A DNA stretch of 64,000 nt from Erythrobacter sp. UBA1916 (GCA_002337385.1 DDFY01000025.1:46918-110917); one strand, 5' to 3'; positions 43,839 to 52,619 are shown, counted from the stretch's first letter. The notes: generated by a model from the sequence alone, not told the origin. Numbers and translations are program-made.

Positions 43839-45143
43839 TCAACGCGTCGCATCAAAGGCGAAGCTGACGTTCACCATCGGCGCAACACTCTCCGCGGCAT
43901 CACCGGTGCCGACGTTGAACTTCGTGCGATCGATCGTTGCCACTCCTTTGACAGAGCGCTGCGCGCCGCTGCCGCTGAGCGAAAAGCTGATGCGCTGCGG
44001 ACGGCTCACACCCTTGAGGCTAAGCGTTCCCTCGGCGGAATAGCGACCATCGTCGAGCCTGCGCACGCTGGTGGAGCGCCACGTTGCCGTCGGGTTTGCA
44101 CCAGCGCCGAGAAAGTCCGGCCCCTTGAGCATGGCATTCTGTGTGCCGTCGCCGAGCGAGGCGCTGGCAAGATCGATATCGATGGCGATGCTCGCACTTT
44201 CGGGCGCATCAGGGTCCATCGCGATCGTGCCGCTCCAGCGCGAGAAGCTGCCGTTGAGCGCCATTCCGCCATTATCGACGTTGAAGCCCAGCGTACCGCC
44301 CGGCTGGATCGTCCACGAGGGCGGCGGACCTGCTGTTGCGGTTTCCTCCGGCTCCGGCTCGTCTTCGCTCACCGCCACTTCATCGGTCGCGGTCTCCTCT
44401 GCATCATCGGCAGTCGGTTCTTCCGCTGCATTCTCTGCATCGAGCGCGACACGGCCATCGGCCTCGGAGCTGGCAGGCGGCAGCGTCACTGCCTGTTCCT
44501 GAGCTGCGCCTTCTTCCTGCTCATGCTCGTGCTCGGTGCCTCCACCGATCCCGAAGTAAACCGCCGCCCAGACGGCAATAACCGCGACCATCAGCCCGAG
44601 CGTAACCCCACCCACGCCGCCGGGCGCCATGCGGCCAAGCAGCGAATCCTTCATCAGGAAGTGGTGGCGAAGCGCGCCGATCACGTGGAGCGCGAAAAGA
44701 CCGATTCCGACCTTGGCGAGAATCTCGTGCGCTTCCTCAAACGTGTGGTTCATCCCGGCATCGAGCGGCAGATGCGGCCAGGGGACCACGCCGAAGATCA
44801 TGGTCGGCACATTGATCGCGGAGGTCGAGACAATCGCCCACCCGGTCAGCGGCACACCGACCATCAGGACATAAAAACCGATATGCACCGCGCTGGCGAG
44901 AAAACCGTTGATCCCGCCCTCGATCTTCGGCGGACGCTTGTGGGTAAGCCGCCAGCCAAGCCGAACAAAGGTAAGCAACAGGATCGTTATGCCGATGGAC
45001 TTGTGAAGCTGGAAAAGCTCGAACCCGCTGGCGTCGTGCGGCATGGCAAAGCCTAGTGCCAGCTCCCCCGCCAGCAAGAACGCAAGCAGCCAATGCAGCA
45101 GGATCGCCCCGCCAGAATACCGTTTTTGTGCGCCACCCAGCAT
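43839..45143 (-). CDS. Cytochrome b561 domain fused to YceI-like domain
   Basis: This 434-residue fusion starts MLGGAQKRYSGGAILLHWLLAF behind GAGGGACA. The first 200 residues are a four-helix cytochrome b561 with heme histidines in HWLLAF, LHKSIG, HTFEEAHEILAK and ALHVIGALRHH. A glutamate/alanine-rich periplasmic linker (about 200-260) leads to a YceI-like lipocalin domain (PPSWTIQPGGTLGF..., KGPDFLGAGANPTATWRSTSVRR, GTLSLKGVSRPQRISF) that usually binds isoprenoid lipids or quinones. The fusion suggests electron transfer to a lipid-bound quinone; this is an inference. Confidence 0.9.
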   Translation of the reverse strand: MLGGAQKRYSGGAILLHWLLAFLLAGELALGFAMPHDASGFELFQLHKSIGITILLLTFVRLGWRLTHKRPPKIEGGINGFLASAVHIGFYVLMVGVPLTGWAIVSTSAINVPTMIFGVVPWPHLPLDAGMNHTFEEAHEILAKVGIGLFALHVIGALRHHFLMKDSLLGRMAPGGVGGVTLGLMVAVIAVWAAVYFGIGGGTEHEHEQEEGAAQEQAVTLPPASSEADGRVALDAENAAEEPTADDAEETATDEVAVSEDEPEPEETATAGPPPSWTIQPGGTLGFNVDNGGMALNGSFSRWSGTIAMDPDAPESASIAIDIDLASASLGDGTQNAMLKGPDFLGAGANPTATWRSTSVRRLDDGRYSAEGTLSLKGVSRPQRISFSLSGSGAQRSVKGVATIDRTKFNVGTGDAAESVAPMVNVSFAFDATR

Positions 45144-45276
45144 AGAATGTCCCTCTCGCGTCCCGTCAATTCGCCAGTGATAACCCAATAATTGACATGA
45201 TCAACAGCCAAACCGCTTTCCTACATGAACCCATTTGGTTCACTTCTTCCGCGAATCACACCGTAGGAGGAAATGC

Positions 45277-45690
45277 ATGGCCTTGCTGGAAACCCTGATC
45301 GGCCCGATTGCCTCGCTGATCGACAAGATCATTCCCGATCCGCAAGCGCGTGAACAGGCCAAGCTCGAACTGCTCCGGCTTGAGGGGACACAAGAGATGG
45401 AGGCCATTCAGGCGCGACTGGCGGCCATCGTGGCCGAAGCGCAATCGTCCGACCCCTGGACGAGCCGCGCAAGGCCCAGCTTCCTCTATGTCATGTATAC
45501 CTTGCTGCTGTTTGCACTGCCGATGGGCGTTCTGGCGGCCTTCAACCCTTCTGCAGCTGCCGGCATCGCCAGCGGCATGAACGCCTATCTCAACGGATTG
45601 CCCGAACCGCTCTACGCGTTGTTCGGCACCGGTTATCTCGGCTACACTGCGGCCCGTCAGTGGGGCAAGATCAAGGGCGTCGACAGCTAA
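45277..45690 (+). CDS. GTA-type holin (3-TM holin family)
   Basis: This 137-residue protein (MALLETLIGPIASLIDKIIPD) has the helical stretch REQAKLELLRLEGTQEMEAIQARLAAIVAEAQSSDPWTSRARPSFLYV and two membrane helices. I recognise it as the family described as holin of three transmembrane segments for gene-transfer release. The ATG has AGGAGG six bases upstream. No other gene transfer agent or phage gene is nearby; aroQ follows. Lysis function is by family only. Confidence 0.8.
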   Translation: MALLETLIGPIASLIDKIIPDPQAREQAKLELLRLEGTQEMEAIQARLAAIVAEAQSSDPWTSRARPSFLYVMYTLLLFALPMGVLAAFNPSAAAGIASGMNAYLNGLPEPLYALFGTGYLGYTAARQWGKIKGVDS

Positions 45691-45752
45691 CCCTGCGATG
45701 CAAGCCAACTGCGCCCTTTGCCGTTAACGAACCAGCGGCTAAGGCAGCGGAC

Positions 45753-46187
45753 ATGACCCAGACTATCTATGTCCTCAATGGCCCGAACCTGAACCTGCTC
45801 GGCATGCGCGAGCCCGAAATCTATGGCTCCGACACACTTGACGATGTCGCCGCCCGGCTTGACGAGCGCGCCTCCGCGCTCGACCTCGCGATCGAGATGC
45901 GCCAGTCGAACCACGAAGGCCACCTGGTCGACTGGCTGCATGAAGCCCAGGCCGATGGCGCCAAGGCCGTTATCCTCAACGCCGGGGCCTACACCCACAC
46001 CAGCCTCGCGCTTTATGATGCGATCCGCTCGATCACTACGCCGGTGATCGAAGTGCACATCTCCAATCCCGCGGCCCGCGAGGCCTTTCGCCACCATTCC
46101 TATGTCGGGATGGCGGCCAAGGGCGCGATCACCGGCATGGGCGTTTACGGATACGAACTGGCGCTTGAGGCAGCCGCACGCCTCTGA
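45753..46187 (+). CDS. aroQ: Type II 3-dehydroquinate dehydratase
   Basis: This enzyme makes 3-dehydroshikimate in the shikimate pathway. It is 144 residues long. It starts MTQTIYVLNGPNLNLLGMREPEIYG, with the flexible-lid arginine and the catalytic tyrosine. It has QSNHEGHLVDW, LNAGAYTHTSLALYDA and the catalytic histidine region EVHISNPAAREAFRHHS. It precedes accB-accC, an arrangement seen in many alpha- and gammaproteobacteria. Confidence 0.97.
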   Translation: MTQTIYVLNGPNLNLLGMREPEIYGSDTLDDVAARLDERASALDLAIEMRQSNHEGHLVDWLHEAQADGAKAVILNAGAYTHTSLALYDAIRSITTPVIEVHISNPAAREAFRHHSYVGMAAKGAITGMGVYGYELALEAAARL

Positions 46188-46281
46188 GTTGCCCCCGCCC
46201 CGACCGACCGCAGACTTGCCATAGGCCGCGACAGGCACTAGCGCGGGCGGTCATCATAAGTCGCAAGTACTGAGGAATTGC

Positions 46282-46767
46282 ATGGCAGATTCTAAGCCGG
46301 CTTCGGGCCGTAAGTCGGGCATGACGGTTGACACCGCGCTGGTGCGCGAATTGGCCGAGCTGCTCGCCGAAACGGGCCTTACCGAAATCGAGGTGGAGGA
46401 AGGCGATCGCAGCATCCGCCTCTCGCGCGAGATGATCGCGGCTCCCGCCGCTTTCAGCGTGCCCGCCCCTGCGGCTCCGGCCGCCACATCGCCAGCGCCC
46501 GCAGCTCCCGCCGCGCCTGCACCGGCCGACATGACCAACGCAGTCAGGTCGCCCATGGTTGGCACCGCCTACATGGCGTCAGAGCCGAATTCGCCGCCGT
46601 TCGTTGCGGTGGGTGACAAGGTTAAGGCAGGCGATACGCTGCTGATCGTCGAGGCAATGAAGGTGATGAACCCGATCACCTCGCCCAAGGACGGCACCGT
46701 GGGCGAGATTCTCGTCGACAATGGCGAGCCTGTCGAATTCGACCAACCGCTGGTGATCCTGAACTGA
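46282..46767 (+). CDS. accB: Acetyl-CoA carboxylase biotin carboxyl carrier protein
   Basis: BCCP carries the biotin of acetyl-CoA carboxylase. It has 161 residues: an N-terminal dimerisation helix (TALVRELAELLAETGLTEIEVEEGDRSI), an alanine/proline-rich linker (about 55-83), and the biotinyl domain with EAMKVMN, biotinylated on K127. The thumb segment SEPNSPPFVAVGD is present. The stop overlaps the accC start (TGATG). Confidence 0.98.
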   Translation: MADSKPASGRKSGMTVDTALVRELAELLAETGLTEIEVEEGDRSIRLSREMIAAPAAFSVPAPAAPAATSPAPAAPAAPAPADMTNAVRSPMVGTAYMASEPNSPPFVAVGDKVKAGDTLLIVEAMKVMNPITSPKDGTVGEILVDNGEPVEFDQPLVILN

Positions 46768-48116
46768 TGACCATCAAACGGATATTGATCGCGAACCGCG
46801 GCGAGATCGCCCTGCGCGTTCACCGGGCGGCGCATGAAATGGGCATCGAGACGGTCGCGGTCCACTCGACCGCCGATGCCGATGCCATGCATGTGCGGCT
46901 GGCCGACCATGCCGTGTGCATCGGCCCGCCCTCTGCCACGGAGAGCTACCTCAATCAGGCAGCGATCATCTCGGCGGCGGAAATTACCGGCGCTGATGCC
47001 ATTCACCCCGGTTACGGCTTCCTCTCGGAGAACGAGAAGTTCGCCGAGATCGTCGAAGCGCACGACCTGATCTGGATCGGCCCCAAGCCCGAACATATCC
47101 GCACCATGGGCGACAAGGTCGCCGCCAAGAAGACCGCTGGCGCACTGGGTCTGCCGCTCGTGCCCGGCTCAGCCGGCGCCGTCGAAACGATGGATGAGAT
47201 CCGCCAGGTGGCAGCGGAATGCGGCTATCCGGTTCTGGTCAAGGCCGCTGCTGGCGGCGGCGGCAGGGGCATGAAAGTCATCCCCGGCCCGGAAAATCTT
47301 GAAGCGCTCGTCAATCAGGCGAAGTCCGAGGCCAAGGCGGCCTTCGGTGACGACACCATGTATGTCGAGAAGTACCTCGGCAATCCGCGTCACATCGAGT
47401 TTCAGGTGTTCGGTGACGGCAAGGGCAACGCCATTCACCTTGGCGAACGCGACTGTTCGTTGCAGCGTCGCCACCAGAAGGTGTTCGAGGAAGCGCCCTC
47501 GCCCGTCATCACCGCCGAAGAGCGCGCGCGCATGGGCGGCATCGTGGCGAAAGCCATGGCCGACATGGGCTACCGCGGCGCGGGCACGATCGAATTCCTG
47601 TGGGAAAACGGCGAATTCTACTTCATCGAAATGAACACCCGCCTGCAGGTCGAACACCCGGTGACCGAAGCCATCACCGGCGTCGACCTCGTGCGCGAGC
47701 AGATCCGGGTTGCCGATGGCAAACCGCTGTCGGTCACGCAGGATGAGCTGGAGTTCAAGGGCCACGCGATTGAGTGCCGGATCAACGCCGAAGATCCGTT
47801 CACCTTTGCCCCTTCGCCGGGCAAGATCACGGCCTATCACCCCGCCGGCGGCATGCATGTGCGCGTCGATAGCGGGCTCTATTCGGGCTATTCGATCCCG
47901 CCGTACTACGACTCGATGATCGCCAAGCTGATCGTTTACGGGCGCACCCGCGAGGGCTGCCTGATGCGCCTGCGCCGTGCGCTCGAAGAGATGGTGGTCG
48001 AAGGCGTAAAGACCTCAATTCCGCTGCACCAGGCGCTGGTGCGGAACGAGGACGTGATCAACGGCGATTACACGATCAAGTGGCTCGAAGAGTGGCTGGA
48101 AACCCGCGAGGGGTAA
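46767..48116 (+). CDS. accC: Acetyl-CoA carboxylase biotin carboxylase subunit
   Basis: AccC carboxylates biotin on BCCP using ATP and bicarbonate. The 449-residue ATP-grasp protein starts MTIKRILIANRGEIALRVHRAAHE. It has the glycine-rich loop AAAGGGGRGMKV, the FIEMNTRLQVEHPVTE block with catalytic residues, and the C-terminal domain. Length and motifs are normal. It is coupled to accB. Confidence 0.98.
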   Translation: MTIKRILIANRGEIALRVHRAAHEMGIETVAVHSTADADAMHVRLADHAVCIGPPSATESYLNQAAIISAAEITGADAIHPGYGFLSENEKFAEIVEAHDLIWIGPKPEHIRTMGDKVAAKKTAGALGLPLVPGSAGAVETMDEIRQVAAECGYPVLVKAAAGGGGRGMKVIPGPENLEALVNQAKSEAKAAFGDDTMYVEKYLGNPRHIEFQVFGDGKGNAIHLGERDCSLQRRHQKVFEEAPSPVITAEERARMGGIVAKAMADMGYRGAGTIEFLWENGEFYFIEMNTRLQVEHPVTEAITGVDLVREQIRVADGKPLSVTQDELEFKGHAIECRINAEDPFTFAPSPGKITAYHPAGGMHVRVDSGLYSGYSIPPYYDSMIAKLIVYGRTREGCLMRLRRALEEMVVEGVKTSIPLHQALVRNEDVINGDYTIKWLEEWLETREG

Positions 48117-48123
48117 TAACCCA

Positions 48124-48639
48124 GTGACAGGGAACAAGAAGAGCGCAGGACGCTTGCAAAAGAGGTTCCGGTCGTGCCTCGCGAGCTTTGCCTTCGTAGT
48201 TCTTCCGCTGGCTTCACCTGCTAATGCCGGGCCTTCCCCGGAGGAACACGAGCTGATTGCCCAAATCGAACAGCTCGTGCACCTCCCCGAAGGTGCGGAG
48301 CCCTTAGCCTACTATTCGCGGCACTACGCACGAAAGCCCGACGGTAAGGTGATCGCTGTCTACGTACCACCTGCGCCGCCCTCGCAGTGGGACGATCCCG
48401 ACTACGGTTGTGAAGTCGCGCTGCCAGATTTCGCGTTTCGCCCCTGCACCGAGGCGGAAATTGCTGAGCAGCGGCAAATGGACGAGACCTTTTCCGAACA
48501 ACGCGGCTCTGCCGACTCAATCCACTGGCATGAAGATTATCTCGAACTGCCAGCCATTAACGATGGCGGATGCAGCGTCGTGACAATCATCTTCAATGAG
48601 CAACGGCAGTTCGAAGAGGTCAGTTGCAACGGGCAATAA
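48124..48639 (+). CDS. Secreted protein of unknown function
   Basis: This is a 171-residue protein with a GTG start 8 bases after accC. A basic N-terminus and hydrophobic helix form a signal peptide ending near SPANA (about residue 35). The mature part is acidic and has four cysteines at roughly residues 97, 109, 150 and 168, which could form two disulfides. No family is recognised. The position right behind accC suggests read-through, but a link to fatty acid synthesis is not implied. Confidence 0.75.
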   Translation: MTGNKKSAGRLQKRFRSCLASFAFVVLPLASPANAGPSPEEHELIAQIEQLVHLPEGAEPLAYYSRHYARKPDGKVIAVYVPPAPPSQWDDPDYGCEVALPDFAFRPCTEAEIAEQRQMDETFSEQRGSADSIHWHEDYLELPAINDGGCSVVTIIFNEQRQFEEVSCNGQ

Positions 48640-48660
48640 GCCGCGAGCCATTGCCAAGCC

Positions 48661-49125
48661 TCAGCCCAGCGGAACGCCCGGTTCGTTCTTCGCCGTGCGA
48701 ATCGTCAGCGAAGTCTTCACGCTCGCCACGTTGGGCGCAGGCGTCAGCTTACTGGTGAGGAATTCCTGAAAGCTCTGCAGATCGTGGCTGACGATCTTCA
48801 GGATGAAGTCGATCTCGCCGTTGAGCATGTGGCACTCGCGCACTTCGGGCAAGCCGCCCATATGCTCTTCAAACATGCGCAGGTCTTCTTCGGCCTGGCT
48901 GCGCAGCGAAACCATCGCGAACACCGTGATCGCATAGCCCAGCTTCGAGGGATCGAGATCGGCATGATAGCCGCGAATCACGCCCTCTTCCTCCAGCGCG
49001 CGCACGCGGCGAAGGCACGGCGGCGCGGTCAGACCTACGCGGCTGGCCAGATCGACATTTGTCACCCGCCCCTCGGCTTGCAATTCTGCCAGCAATTTCC
49101 GGTCAATCGCGTCAAGCGTCCCCAT
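48661..49125 (-). CDS. Lrp/AsnC family transcriptional regulator
   Basis: This 154-residue regulator has the N-terminal helix-turn-helix LDAIDRKLLAELQAEGRVTNVDLASRVGLTAPPCLRRVRALEEEGVIRGYHA. The C-terminal RAM ligand domain has EVRECHMLNGEIDFILKIVSHDL. The sequence is close to general Lrp-type amino-acid regulators. The divergent gene at 49385 may share its control region. Ligand not known. Confidence 0.94.
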   Translation of the reverse strand: MGTLDAIDRKLLAELQAEGRVTNVDLASRVGLTAPPCLRRVRALEEEGVIRGYHADLDPSKLGYAITVFAMVSLRSQAEEDLRMFEEHMGGLPEVRECHMLNGEIDFILKIVSHDLQSFQEFLTSKLTPAPNVASVKTSLTIRTAKNEPGVPLG

Positions 49126-49384
49126 CGACCTGCCCCCTTTGGCTGCTCAAGATCGCAACGCGGCACACACCTGCACCGGCCTTGCGATCAGATATCAATC
49201 TAAGAGCAACTTTCTTGAGGAAACATCCAGTATGCGCAAGCCTGTTGTGCGGAAATGTTATTATCCGCTGTTTGGGCTGTCCCTTTTTGCAACGCCGCCC
49301 CTTTGCGCGAATGCCAAGTCCGCGGCGGCGATGTAACACCGCACCTGTCCGGATGCCTCATCCCTTTTGCGGAGCGCTCTACCC

Positions 49385-51169
49385 TTGTTCGACGACCGTC
49401 TCGCCACCGTGCTGCGCATGAAAGCGCTCGGGTCGACGGGACAGCGTACGCAGTTCCTGCAGCTGCTCGACCTGCTCGGCACGCTGCGCGATGATCGGAC
49501 ACCAAGCGCGCTGGACGACGCCGGCTTCGCGCGACTGGCCGAACTGCGCCAGCAAATTGCTCCCGAAGAACAGATCCGCATCCTGCGCGAGAGCGGCCTG
49601 CGGTTGCGCAATCCGCGACTGGTGGCACTGCTGGCGGAAGGCGAGCCCCGGATCGGTGCTGCCGCCATGGCCATAGCGCGGCTAACCGAGGCGGAGTGGC
49701 AGGCGCTGATCCCCAAGCTGCCGGTTAGCTCGCGCGGGTTCCTGCGCCATCGCCGCGACTTGCCCGCCAGTGCCAATGCCTTGCTGGCGCGGCTCGGTAT
49801 CGGCGATCTCGTGCTTTCTGACGACGCACCCCAGGCCCGCGAAGACACGGTGGAGCAATTGCCTCCTCCCCCTGCAGCGACAGACGAAACTGAAGACGAA
49901 AAGCCGGACGAGGATGAGGCGGAGCCATCGGCTGTCCCGCTTCCTCCGGTCGCGCCCGCTGCCGTCGAAACGCTGCTAATCACCGACCCCAAGCCGCCCG
50001 CCGAGCCAGCTGCATCTCCCGCCGACCAGCGCGCAATCGGCGAGATCATCGAACGGATCGAGACCTATCGCAGCGCTCGCCGGGCACCGGTGCTTGCCCC
50101 GCGCCTGCCGCTCGGAGACACACCGTCGGCAGACCCGGCCGCCAGCGTGATGGCCTTCGACGTGGTGACAGATGCAGAAGGCCGCGTGGTCGCAGCGAGT
50201 GACCCGGTTATGCCCGAAATGCTCGGCATGCTGCTCACCGGCGCCCACCCCGGCCCGCTGGTCGACTTCGGCGAAAACCTGATCCCGGCCTTTCGCCTCC
50301 ATCAGCCGGTCCACGCCGGACGCCTCACACTCAGAAGCCGCAGTCGTCTTGGCGGCGACTGGCTGATCGAGGCCGCGCCGATGTTCGAGCAACCGCGTGG
50401 GAATTTCTCCGGCTACCGCTGCCGCCTGCGCCGCCCTCTGCGCACGAGTGCCGCCGAGGAGAAAGAGCCGCAGAGCGCCGAAGCAGACCGGATGCGCCAG
50501 ATCCTGCACGAACTGCGCACCCCGGTCGGAGCGATTCAGGGCTTTGCCGAAGTTATCCAGCAGCAGGTGTTCGGCCCCGCGCCGCACGAATACCGGGCCC
50601 ATGCCGCCGCCATCTCGGTCGACGCCGCGCGCCTGTTGGCAGGATTCGACGAACTTGACCGGCTGGCCCGGCTCCAGTCAGGAGCGGCCAAGCTGGAAAG
50701 GGGCGAAAGCGATCTTGCCGAGGTTTTCGGTGAGACCCTGCGCCGTCTGCGTCCAGTACTCGAACCGCGCGAAGCCACGATCGATCTGGTGACGACCGGC
50801 GGGCCGTTTCCGCTTGCCATTGCCCGCAGTGAAACGCGTCTGCTGGCCTGGCGGCTACTTGCCACCCTCGCAGGCGGGCTCGCCCCTTCCGAGACGCTCA
50901 CCCTGAAGCTGGAGCAGCAAGGCAAGTCTGCACAGCTGACCGGCCACCTGCCCAATTCGCTGCGCGATCTCGATGCCTTCGATGAAAAGCGCCGGGGCGC
51001 GCTTAGCTCAGGCGTGTTCGGCCCACGGTTCGCGCTCGACCTGGCCGCAGCCGAAGTCAGCGCCGCTGGCGGGACACTCTCCTTCTCCGACACGCTGGTG
51101 AATCTTCACCTCCCGCTAACCGGTAGCGGGCTATTGCCCCCTTCGGCGCAGGCCAATAGCAAGCGCTGA
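49385..51169 (+). CDS. Histidine-kinase-like protein with degenerate ATPase domain
   Basis: This is a 594-residue cytoplasmic protein. The N-terminal 170 residues are helical (FDDRLATVLR...QLLDLLGTL..., typical of a sphingomonad group). An acidic proline linker and a PAS-like segment (about 255-350, with VVTDAEGRVVAAS) follow. The phospho-acceptor domain carries ILHELRTPVGAIQGFAEVIQQQ (H375). The last 160 residues occupy the place of the kinase ATPase domain. They lack an N-box asparagine and a DxGxG G1 box. The TTG start at 49385 has GGAG ten bases upstream; TTG 49367 and ATG 49418 are alternatives. Confidence 0.85.
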   Translation: MFDDRLATVLRMKALGSTGQRTQFLQLLDLLGTLRDDRTPSALDDAGFARLAELRQQIAPEEQIRILRESGLRLRNPRLVALLAEGEPRIGAAAMAIARLTEAEWQALIPKLPVSSRGFLRHRRDLPASANALLARLGIGDLVLSDDAPQAREDTVEQLPPPPAATDETEDEKPDEDEAEPSAVPLPPVAPAAVETLLITDPKPPAEPAASPADQRAIGEIIERIETYRSARRAPVLAPRLPLGDTPSADPAASVMAFDVVTDAEGRVVAASDPVMPEMLGMLLTGAHPGPLVDFGENLIPAFRLHQPVHAGRLTLRSRSRLGGDWLIEAAPMFEQPRGNFSGYRCRLRRPLRTSAAEEKEPQSAEADRMRQILHELRTPVGAIQGFAEVIQQQVFGPAPHEYRAHAAAISVDAARLLAGFDELDRLARLQSGAAKLERGESDLAEVFGETLRRLRPVLEPREATIDLVTTGGPFPLAIARSETRLLAWRLLATLAGGLAPSETLTLKLEQQGKSAQLTGHLPNSLRDLDAFDEKRRGALSSGVFGPRFALDLAAAEVSAAGGTLSFSDTLVNLHLPLTGSGLLPPSAQANSKR

Positions 51170-51213
51170 GCAGCCGGCACAAAGGGGACGCCGGAGCATC
51201 AGGAGAAGACACG

Positions 51214-52212
51214 GTGGCCCTGCGAAGCATGTTAGACCCGCCACCCGCGGAGGCACGCGCCCGCTTTTCCGATCACAAGGTCCGCTACCTCCTGACCGTC
51301 GATACCGAAGAGGAATTCGATTGGGGCAAGTCGCTGACGCGCGAGGACCATGGGCTGGACCACGTGTCACGCATCACCCAGTTTCAGCATTTCTGCGAGA
51401 AAATGGGCGTCGTGCCGATCTATCTGGTCGACTGGCCGATCGCCACGTCCGCGCTAGCCGCCGAGATCCTGCGCGAACCGATCGCCACCGGGCGGGCGGA
51501 AGTTGGAGTCCAACTGCATCCGTGGGTCAACCCGCCGTTCACCGAAGAGGTAACCCAGTTCAACAGCTTTGCCGGAAACCTGCCCTATGCGCTTGAGGCC
51601 GATAAGTTTGCCCGCTTGCGCAACCAGATCGAGGAGCAGTTCGGTGCCGCCCCGCTGATCTACCGGGCGGGACGCTATGGCCTCGGCCCGCGCACGGCGG
51701 AGATCTTGCAGGCCAACGGCATCGCGATAGATACCTCGGTGCGCGCCAAGTTCGACTATTCGCCCGGCGACGGGCCCGACTACAGCCGCCATCCGCTCAA
51801 GCCCTACTGGCTCGACGATGCGCACAGCATGTTGGAGCTACCGCTCACCACGACCTTTTGGGGGCTACTGCGCCAAGTGGGCGATGCAATCTATCCGCAG
51901 CTGCGGCGCATCCCCCATGCGCGCGGCGCGATGTCTCGGCTGGGATTGCTCGAACGCATTCCGCTGACGCCGGAAGGCGTGGCCGTGGAAGAGGCCATTC
52001 GCGGTATCGACATGGCCCTCGATGCCGAATTGCCGGTGCTGATGTTCTCTTTTCACAGCCCGTCGCTGGCGCCGGGCTACACCCCTTATGTCCGCACCGA
52101 GGACGATCTCGAGCAACTTTACGACTGGTGGCGGCGCGTACTCGCCTATTGCGAGCTGCGCGGCGCGGTAGCTTCATCGGTGGCGGACGTGATGGCTTCA
52201 GTGGAGCGCTGA
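51214..52212 (+). CDS. Polysaccharide deacetylase family protein, WalW-like
   Basis: This 332-residue NodB-homology protein starts at a GTG with AGGAG upstream. The deacetylase metal-site segments are recognisable as LTVDTEEEFDWGKS (first aspartate motif), GVQLHPWVNPPF (histidine motif in place of HxxxH) and RAGRYGLGP. A late FSFHSPSLAPGYTPY supplies the C-terminal histidine. It is likely to act on a cell-surface glycan. Co-directional with the histidine-kinase-like gene 44 bases upstream. Confidence 0.88.
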   Translation: MALRSMLDPPPAEARARFSDHKVRYLLTVDTEEEFDWGKSLTREDHGLDHVSRITQFQHFCEKMGVVPIYLVDWPIATSALAAEILREPIATGRAEVGVQLHPWVNPPFTEEVTQFNSFAGNLPYALEADKFARLRNQIEEQFGAAPLIYRAGRYGLGPRTAEILQANGIAIDTSVRAKFDYSPGDGPDYSRHPLKPYWLDDAHSMLELPLTTTFWGLLRQVGDAIYPQLRRIPHARGAMSRLGLLERIPLTPEGVAVEEAIRGIDMALDAELPVLMFSFHSPSLAPGYTPYVRTEDDLEQLYDWWRRVLAYCELRGAVASSVADVMASVER

Positions 52213-52284
52213 ACAGAAGACAGCGCGAAGTTCTTGCCGGGCGGGCCTGCACAAGCTATCGGCCCATTTCGCGCTGACAAGGCG

Positions 52285-52361
52285 GGGCCTGTAGCTCAGT
52301 TGGTTAGAGCTGGCCGCTCATAACGGCTAGGTCGCGGGTTCGAGTCCTGCCGGGCCCACCA
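52285..52361 (+). tRNA. tRNA with CAT anticodon, probably tRNA-Ile2 (lysidine type)
   Basis: The cloverleaf has acceptor GGGCCTG/CGGGCCC, anticodon stem GGCCG/CGGCT-type pairing around loop CTCATAA, T arm GCGGG TTCGAGT CCTGC and encoded CCA. It lacks the three G-C pairs of initiator tRNA. C4-G69 and C5-G68 in the acceptor match the TilS recognition pairs of tRNA-Ile2, while elongator tRNA-Met usually differs there. An automatic label might read tRNA-Met. Confidence 0.9.
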
Positions 52362-52391
52362 GCCTTATTGTCAGCCGCGAAGAACCCCGGT

Positions 52392-52468
<77 letters not shown>

Positions 52469-52545
52469 ATTTCTGAAAATTCCTGTTTGCACGAATCAAG
52501 CGTCGCCAGCGCACGCTGCGGGTTCGTGCGCCAAAAAATGTTAAG

Positions 52546-52580
52546 ATTGCGAGGGATTCGCATTGCAATCGCTTCGCAAT
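52546..52580 (+). promoter_or_regulatory. Fur-box-like palindrome upstream of the iron-uptake operon
   Basis: ATTGCGA (52546-52552) and TCGCAAT (52574-52580) form outer arms, and TGCGA-N5-TCGCA lies inside. Alphaproteobacterial Fur sites are built of such overlapping TGC..GCA dyads. A TTAAGAT -10-like hexamer abuts the left arm. The position just ahead of exbB fits iron repression, but the match is by eye only. Confidence 0.5.
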
Positions 52581-52619
52581 ATGCATAGTGGCGCCAGCAA
52601 GGAAGAGTTGGACGCACAC

